In this document: positions 37,601-64,000 of the stretch, one piece after another
How the letters are laid out: every line of letters begins with the position of its first letter
Position numbering within the stretch: the stretch's first letter is position 1
Assembly (NCBI GenBank): GCA_034008185.1
Contig: CM067082.1
Coordinates: 123,629,988 to 123,693,987 of the forward strand
Direction of reading: 5' to 3'
Source of the DNA: Gorsachius magnificus
Lineage: Eukaryota; Chordata; Aves; Pelecaniformes; Ardeidae
Length of the DNA stretch: 64,000 nt
Translations under genes and position numbers: made by a program
Notes under the pieces: generated by a model
The model's database searches: none
What the model saw: the letters and a program-made list of their open reading frames with translations, nothing else
What the model was told of the DNA's origin: nothing

Positions 37601-40600
37601 ACACGCAGACGTGCTGAGCGCTATGGAAAATCAAACCCTCGGTGTCTAAATTGGTCACTCAATTAGTAGTTCCTTTAACAATTTTGGCTTTGTTATCTGT
37701 GGTTCAGCTTTACATTCTTAAAACCCTGGTAATGCCACCTAAACAGAATTGTATTATAGGGTAAACTTATTAATAGTTTTGAACATTTGGATATAACTGT
37801 AAGTTCCCAGGAGAAGAATTCACTCCAGGGTTTGTATGGGATGTGGTAAATAAGCCAGAGTTATTGTTTTCAGGCGCTGCCTTTCTGGTGTGTGCAAACA
37901 ATGACTTCAGCAGCTTCCAGACTTATTTTTCTGATTCTTCCAGACTATGGTCATGGTTTCATGAATCAGTAAACTGGGTATTGGAGGGCTTACAAGATGA
38001 AAAACACCATCACCACATGCTGCAGTGCGTTGAGCCAAATAGGCTTTACCTATTCAAATGCCTTCACAAGGTTCTGGAGGACTAACTTCATCCTGGCAGA
38101 CCACGTGCTGGTTTGGGTACTTCGTGTCCATGCTGCTCACCCTTTACAAGGGACCAACATGCTCTGACCTTCTTTTTTTGGTGCAAATGGGTGAAGTTGC
38201 CATGTTTGGGCTCTGGCTGGCAGCAGTGGTCCAGCCAGGGTGTCCAGCCAGGGAGGTGAGCTGGGCGACCTGGAGCCAAGCTCACCTGTCCACCACAGCT
38301 TCTGTGCAGGTGACACAGAGTTATCCAATGACATCTTTCAAAAATGTCTGCTTCCTCAGGGATTTATTAGGGGCTTCTGCATATTTAATTTTCCTTGTAA
38401 AGCCATATTAGCTGAGCCCGTTTTGGGGATGCATATTTTTACCAATGAAGGGATTAAGCCTTTTTGTCAGTGGCAGCTGGTGGGGCTATGAGAGCAACGG
38501 TGGCTCTGCCAAGGTCCTGTTTTGCACATTGAAATCACAAAATGCCAGCTCTGCTTGCTCTGCACTGCAAATTTTAGCACACCAGGGCATGGCGTCGCAT
38601 CAGGCTAGTTGTGCTGCATTAATGTAACTCATCAAAAATTGTAAATTTTTTTTGTGGACTTAAATATACCAATGGAGTACTTGAAGTGTGGGGATGGCAT
38701 CAGTGGTTCAGCCAGGCTTGATATCTGGAGTGATATCAGCATTACTCTGCACCCCTGCCCCCTCCTTCCCTGGCTCTTTTGTTTTCTTTCACCCTACCTC
38801 TCCTCTTTTTAAATAAAAAAGCCACTTGCACTAAACAACAACTTCTCTTTCCTCATATTGTTGTCTGACTCTTCTCTTTTCCCCTTTAATTTTTGTTAAT
38901 TCACCTGGAACACTCATAGTCTCTGCAGCAAAAAATTTCCATGTGGTCTTTTACTGAATGACCCTAACCTTCCTGTCTCTCTTTCTGCCTCCATTATTTG
39001 TGAATTCAGTTTTGTTGTCTAATTTTAACTCCCAATCGACATGACAGGAGTAATGGAAGCAGGGGTGGTGGTCTAATGGATTTGCTCTATGTGAGCGGAG
39101 AAAATAACTTCAGTTTCCACAGCACCACTGTGAAGTTCCCATCGCTAAGTGCGCGTGTGAGAGAAACAATAGGGATAACTGTGCTGATGGACCAGATGTC
39201 TTGAGACTAATTTGCTTATGGCGTAGGGCAGAAATCCTACAGCATCATAAGATGATGTGTATGAAATAGTCTGTTCTGAAAGTGCAGAAAATAACTGCTC
39301 TGGTTTGTTCAAAGGTGCTACTTCTAAACCTGTGAAATCTGTATGAGAACCGGGATATTTTAATGTGTGCTTCAAGCTTTCGGCTCTACTGAAGAGTAAC
39401 GTTTCCTTGTTTCTTTTTTCCTTGTAAAGCAACCTCGAATTGTGGGGCTTGGTGTAGGGTAATGCTGTTTATAATGAAGTCAGAATTGGCTTTTAGAGCC
39501 TGATGAATGAAAGTCCACAGTATAAAACTGCAGCTTTTTGTGAGAGAGACATCTGTGCTATAACAAGAGCAGGAGACCCAATTTAGACAACTGCTAGAAG
39601 GAGAGCTCAAGAAAAGGAAAGACTCTTTTTTTTCTAGCTTAGATTAAATATTTGTACAAATAAACTTTTCTTTTCAGCTGCTCATCAGAATTGCTGCTGC
39701 ACCACCAACTTGGCTTTGAATTTTGTTCTGATTGCCCAACAAGGCTGTACACGAAGAGTGTTACGGAAGAGCAGCTTAAACAAAACATGTTTGTTTTGCA
39801 GCAGAACTAGAGGCTTTGGGCTAGAGAGAAAAAAATTTGGGGACAGGGAAAGGACAGTGAAAAGAGAAATATGAAAAAAATGAAGGATGTGAATAGAAAC
39901 TGGCTGTTGCAGTAAATACATGTGAAGCAAGAAACACATGCAGGAGTTGAGTTCTGTGTTTTGGAAGTGAGTTACGATAGGGGATTGGGATTTGGCTTTG
40001 AATACAGCCACAGTGACTTCTCCCAACTGGATCAGCTGGTTCAGTTAAATGTGTTCTCACACACAAAGCTTGCTCCTCACACACACACATGTACCCCAAC
40101 TGTTGCTGAAACTTTTTTACTAGTGCATTTTAAATACAGTCTGCTTAAAAGGCTACCCCTGTGGTGTTTATCACACTGAAAACCTTGTTGTGTGAGGCTG
40201 ATGGTGATGAAAACACAAGCGTCTACTGAGGACAGTGCTGCGGAGAGCAAGTGTCTTTGACCCGAGAGGATTGTTTCTTGTTTCGGCTAAAGAAAGCTCC
40301 AGTCCTTTGAGGAAACTTGTCATAAATCTGTTTGGTAAAGCAACTCTTTTAAGAACATGGGAACTCAAGTCGCTTGGACTAAAGCCCAGATGGATGCTGT
40401 CTCTGAATGAGGTGGCTCAGAAGAGGATTAAGGAGCAGCATAAGTGGAGAACTCCTGGTGAAGAGGAGTGGGATGCCGAATGCGCCGTCCCGGGCTATTC
40501 CTTGGCAAAGGAGCCTTTTGATTCTTGGGCTTCTTGGAGCAGATGCAAGGCTAGTGTGTTCAGAGGTTTTTGGTGGCTGATCAGAAACGTGCTGGAAGTA

Positions 40601-41612
40601 GCTTTTTTTTTTATGAGAGAATGTAGTATCTTTAAAAAGTTGTGTGGGTTCAGCTTTAAAGCGTTCCTTTTTTGGGTGAAGCTGGTGACTTTAATACGTG
40701 GGTCTTCACGTAAGGGTATGCTTAGCCCAGAATATAAATTTAATATGGAAGTAGCTTACAAAATATTAATTATTATCCAGCAAAGTCTCACGGTACCTCT
40801 AGCATTCCAGCTTTGTTCTCTTCCTGTATGCTTAAGGCTGAAAAGGGAATTCTGTGACTTTGAAGTGATGCAGCTTTAGGCCAGGGTAGGCATGAGCTGG
40901 TGGTCTGCACAGTTCAAATGTAAAAAAAAAATTTGTCTTAACTAACTGAAGATGCTCACATTGTAGTACAGCCTGCGGCGTAATACGGCATGGGTGTTGA
41001 CATACTGTAGGAACAAAAACTGTTTTATCAGACTAATGAACTCTTCAGTATCCTGTTTCGAGTAAACATCTCAAAATGGGTCTCTGAGCCAGGGACTTGC
41101 TTTGCTATACTTGTTTTAAAACCCTGACCCCACCCGAGATTTCGTTCACCCGCTTATTTCAGTGGAGGCACGATTACTGCTCAAGCTGTCTGTGGTGGAA
41201 GGCTTTTCTCTAATCGCATGCGATGACTCTCCCGGCTTGTGTGGAAGTATGGTCGCAGACCTGCAAGGCCTTGCAACTCTCCTGCTCGTCCGTGCCAACA
41301 TTTCAATTGTCTTAAAAGGATCTTCCGTGGGCTTTTAATTTATTTTAATCCCCTGGAGCATCTCTGCTTCATTAATATCTAGCGAATTTCAGAGTGAACT
41401 TTTCCTTAGTTTCAAATTGTCAGATCTGAGGAGTGGCAGAATTATTTTTTTTTTGGGGGGGAGGAATTGAGAAGACAAACTCTCAGCCTAGGCTAATCTC
41501 TGCTTGTAGGAGGAGAGGACAATTAACTTGTCTATGAAAACAAAACAGTTGCCAAGAAAACTTACTGGACCCTATACAAGAAGGATGGGGAAATTCTGCA
41601 GTTAAAAGTAGT
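31621..41612. other. Intron 3 segment, no supported gene
   Basis: No recognised exon. Visible features are a CA/TG tract at 35126-35151 containing a CACGTG E-box, an A10CCC motif at 35276-35288, a GGA triplet run at about 35831-35849, and a TG/TA microsatellite near 36943-36960. There is also a 214-codon open frame at 40235-40879 (+) with no domain I can recognise. About 35870-36260 is low in repeats and may hold conserved non-coding DNA. Confidence 0.5.
35126..35151. repeat. CA/GTG microsatellite
   Basis: A (CA)n tract is interrupted by CACGTGTG, which forms the palindrome CACACGTGTG, followed by another (CA)n tract. Confidence 0.8.
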
Positions 41613-42232
41613 AATCATAGAATCATAGAATGTTTTAGGTTGGAAGGGACCCCTAGAGGTCATCTAGTCCAACCCCCCTGCAGTGAGCAGGGACACCACT
41701 AACTAGATCAGGTTGCTCAGAGCCCCATCCAACCTGGCCTTGAATGTTCCCAGGGATGGGGCCTCCACCACCTCTCTGGGCAACCCGTTCCAGTGTTTCA
41801 CCACCCTCGTTGTAAAGAATTTCCTCCTTATATCCAGTCTAAACCTACCCTGCTTCAGTTTAAAACCATTACCCCTTGTCCTGTCACAGCTGGCCCTACT
41901 AAAAAGATTATCCCCATCTTTCCTATAGGCCCCCTTTAGATACTGAAAGGCTGTAATCAGGTCTCCCCGCAGCCTTCTCTTCTCCAGGCTGAACAAGCCC
42001 AACTCTCTCAGCCTGTCCTCATAAGAGTGGTGCTCCAGCCCTCGGATCATTTTTGTAGCCCTCCTCTGGACCCGCTCCAACAGGTCCATGTCCTTCTTGT
42101 GCTGAGGGCTCCAGAGCTGGACGCAGTACTCCAGGTGAGGTCTCACCAGAGCAGAGTAGAGGGGCAGAATCACCTCCCTCGACCTGCTGGCCACGCTTCT
42201 CCTGATGCAGCCCAGGGTATGGTTGGCCAAAC
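41613..42232 (-). mobile_element. CR1 LINE, 5'-truncated, youngest-looking copy
   Basis: The + strand begins AATCATAGAATCATAGAATG, the antisense of the CR1 terminal 8-bp repeats (ATTCTATG), followed by GGTTGGAAGGGACC. On the minus strand 42230-41703 is open for 175 codons and encodes the end of CR1 ORF2. Readable blocks are [20 protein letters not shown], then [56 protein letters not shown] and [18 protein letters not shown], ending SNLI and stop. The frame has no stops or frameshifts, so this insertion is relatively recent. It is cut off 5' of LGCIRRS, as is usual for CR1. Confidence 0.96.
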
Positions 42233-43732
42233 CAAATGTTGCTCAAACTTGGCGAGCAGTGCATTGCCTTTTAAATACCTGGTTTGAAATATTACCATTG
42301 AAATGCCTGCGTGCAATTTCAATTTTAATAGGTGGTAAAGATTGGAAATCTTACTGATGTAAGTTGTCATTAAGTTTGGGCATATAAACTGCAATTTATC
42401 TTAAAAAATGTCTTTTATATTGTAGTAAAAATATACAGTACATTAATAAATTATAATTTTGAATTCTTAATCGCATGAGGATATAGATTCTGAATTTTAG
42501 ATCTTTAGGGACTGGGGTTTTGTGCACACCCAGTTGCTGGTTATAGCAAGTGGAAGCGTACTGCACTGAGAAGCCGCACAGATGTGTTTTTATGCCTGCC
42601 ACTTTCCTTCTGTCCTTGCCTCTTTGTTTCCTTCCTCTCCCAAAAGGGTTTCCTCCCTTTCATTCTGACATTTTGTTTTAAGACTGAAGTGAAGAATGGC
42701 CCTTTGGTCACAGAAGAGGTTGCCAGTTTACTTTTGCACTTCTTAGTGTAAATTGTGAACTTCTCCAGCATTGTTTTGATTCTTGAGGTGAAGCATTAGG
42801 ATGCAGCAAACCACAATGATGTGCCTGTGTTCTGTGCTAGCCACTGCTGCAGTCACTGTCTTCTGGAACATTATTTCCCACCAGGAAGAAAATAAAGTAT
42901 ATACCATGTGATTTTTAGAAGCAATACAACTGTGGGTGTAATTTAATGTTTTTCTGGAATATTCTGACACCTTGATTTTCCTAAAAGTCTCATTGTTTCT
43001 TGTCCCTTCTTCATCCTTCATTTGACTAAACAGAACAAATTATGCCAAATAAAACACTTTTTTTTTGCTCCTTTTCATATGTTTTTACCTGTTCCTCCTT
43101 AGCTTTCTACCAAGTGACAAATTAATTGTGACTTTCAAATAATTGTGAAGATACTGTTGCGAGTGGTTCCTCTAGAATGGCTCTTTGGGAAAACTGTCAA
43201 AAGTAATTGTGGAACAGCTATTGATGTGCTGATTGTTCTGGTTAACTTCTCTATGTGGACAAGCCCCCGCTAAGTAAGAGAATAACGTTTTTATGTATGG
43301 CCTTAAGTGTACTGGGAGGAAAAAAAAAAAAAACCCAAACAGTGGCAAAGTTACATATATGTGCTTGGGATGTATGGAAAGACTGTATTCCAGATTTGCT
43401 CTTCTCTTTCTGCCTCTGCCACTCTGAGAACAGGTAACTTAGAGGTTTATTTTCAAGGTTTGGGACTTAGTGCAGTTTGACTTCTTGGAGTTATGCTCTG
43501 TATTTTCATATTCCTGAGGTTTTGAACACTGATTTTGTGATGTGAGAAAGAAAACTAGCAATGTGTGCTTATTCTTCCCGAAACAGTTAATATTTCTTCC
43601 TTACTTGAGCGGATGTCTTGAATGCTGCATGTTCCAATAAAACTGTTACAAATTTTAGTGTTTTTACAGGCTTTTCTTCTTTGTAATCTGTTTTGAAATT
43701 GAAATCTGTCATTTCTTTTTACCCCTTGATAG
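42233..43732. other. End of intron 3 before exon 4
   Basis: AT-rich intronic sequence with a 14-A run plus CCC at 43320-43336. An AATAAA lies at 43636-43641, about 92 nt before the exon 4 acceptor. The final tract TTTCTTTTTACCCCTTGATAG provides the polypyrimidine tract and acceptor. Confidence 0.7.

Positions 43733-64000
<20,268 letters not shown>

Noticed and set aside
37975..38410. Possible CR1-like sequence
   Set aside because: Some phrases recall CR1, but no ordered block of ORF2 or 3' tail can be read.

Overview
This is vertebrate chromosomal DNA, most likely from a bird. Two things point there. Several CR1 LINE fragments have the avian 3' end (tandem 8-bp ATTCTATG units and the GGTTGGACTAGATGATCT-type tail). 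The one real gene, split by introns, reads as an avian-type IGF2BP3. Turtles and crocodilians also carry CR1, so the class call rests on overall impression. No prokaryotic genes, CRISPR arrays, rRNA genes or tRNA genes were seen.

Layout: positions 1 to 43732 appear to be one very long intron (43.7 kb or more within the window) upstream of the first exon I can recognise. It holds several CR1 fragments of different ages, G-rich and T-rich simple repeats, microsatellites and two GC-rich patches, but no exon I can support. From 43733 to 60965 there are seven coding exons on the + strand: 43733-43784, 43878-43941, 53129-53413, 55578-55712, 56279-56401, 58836-58971 and 60834-60965. They join in one unbroken frame with GT-AG borders. 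By comparison with the known family structure they are exons 4 to 10 of IGF2BP3. The rest of the window, 60966 to 64000, is the start of the next intron. Exons for the first RNA-recognition motif, the start of the second, and KH3/KH4 lie outside the window.

The encoded segment covers most of RRM2, a Gln/Pro/Gly/Arg-rich linker with a Ser-Pro site, KH1 and KH2 (each with an intact GKEG loop), and the KH2-KH3 linker with a five-alanine run. IGF2BP3 is an RNA-binding protein that acts on mRNA stability, localisation and translation.

The most interesting points are an in-frame alternative 5' splice site in the last exon that would remove the alanine-rich linker, a short codon-like hydrophobic island with a consensus CRE deep in the long intron, a single-T-loop G-quadruplex motif next to a 27-T run, and two adjacent perfect hairpins in the 9.2 kb intron. 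I found no convincing new biological system. All intronic claims are readings by eye without alignment.
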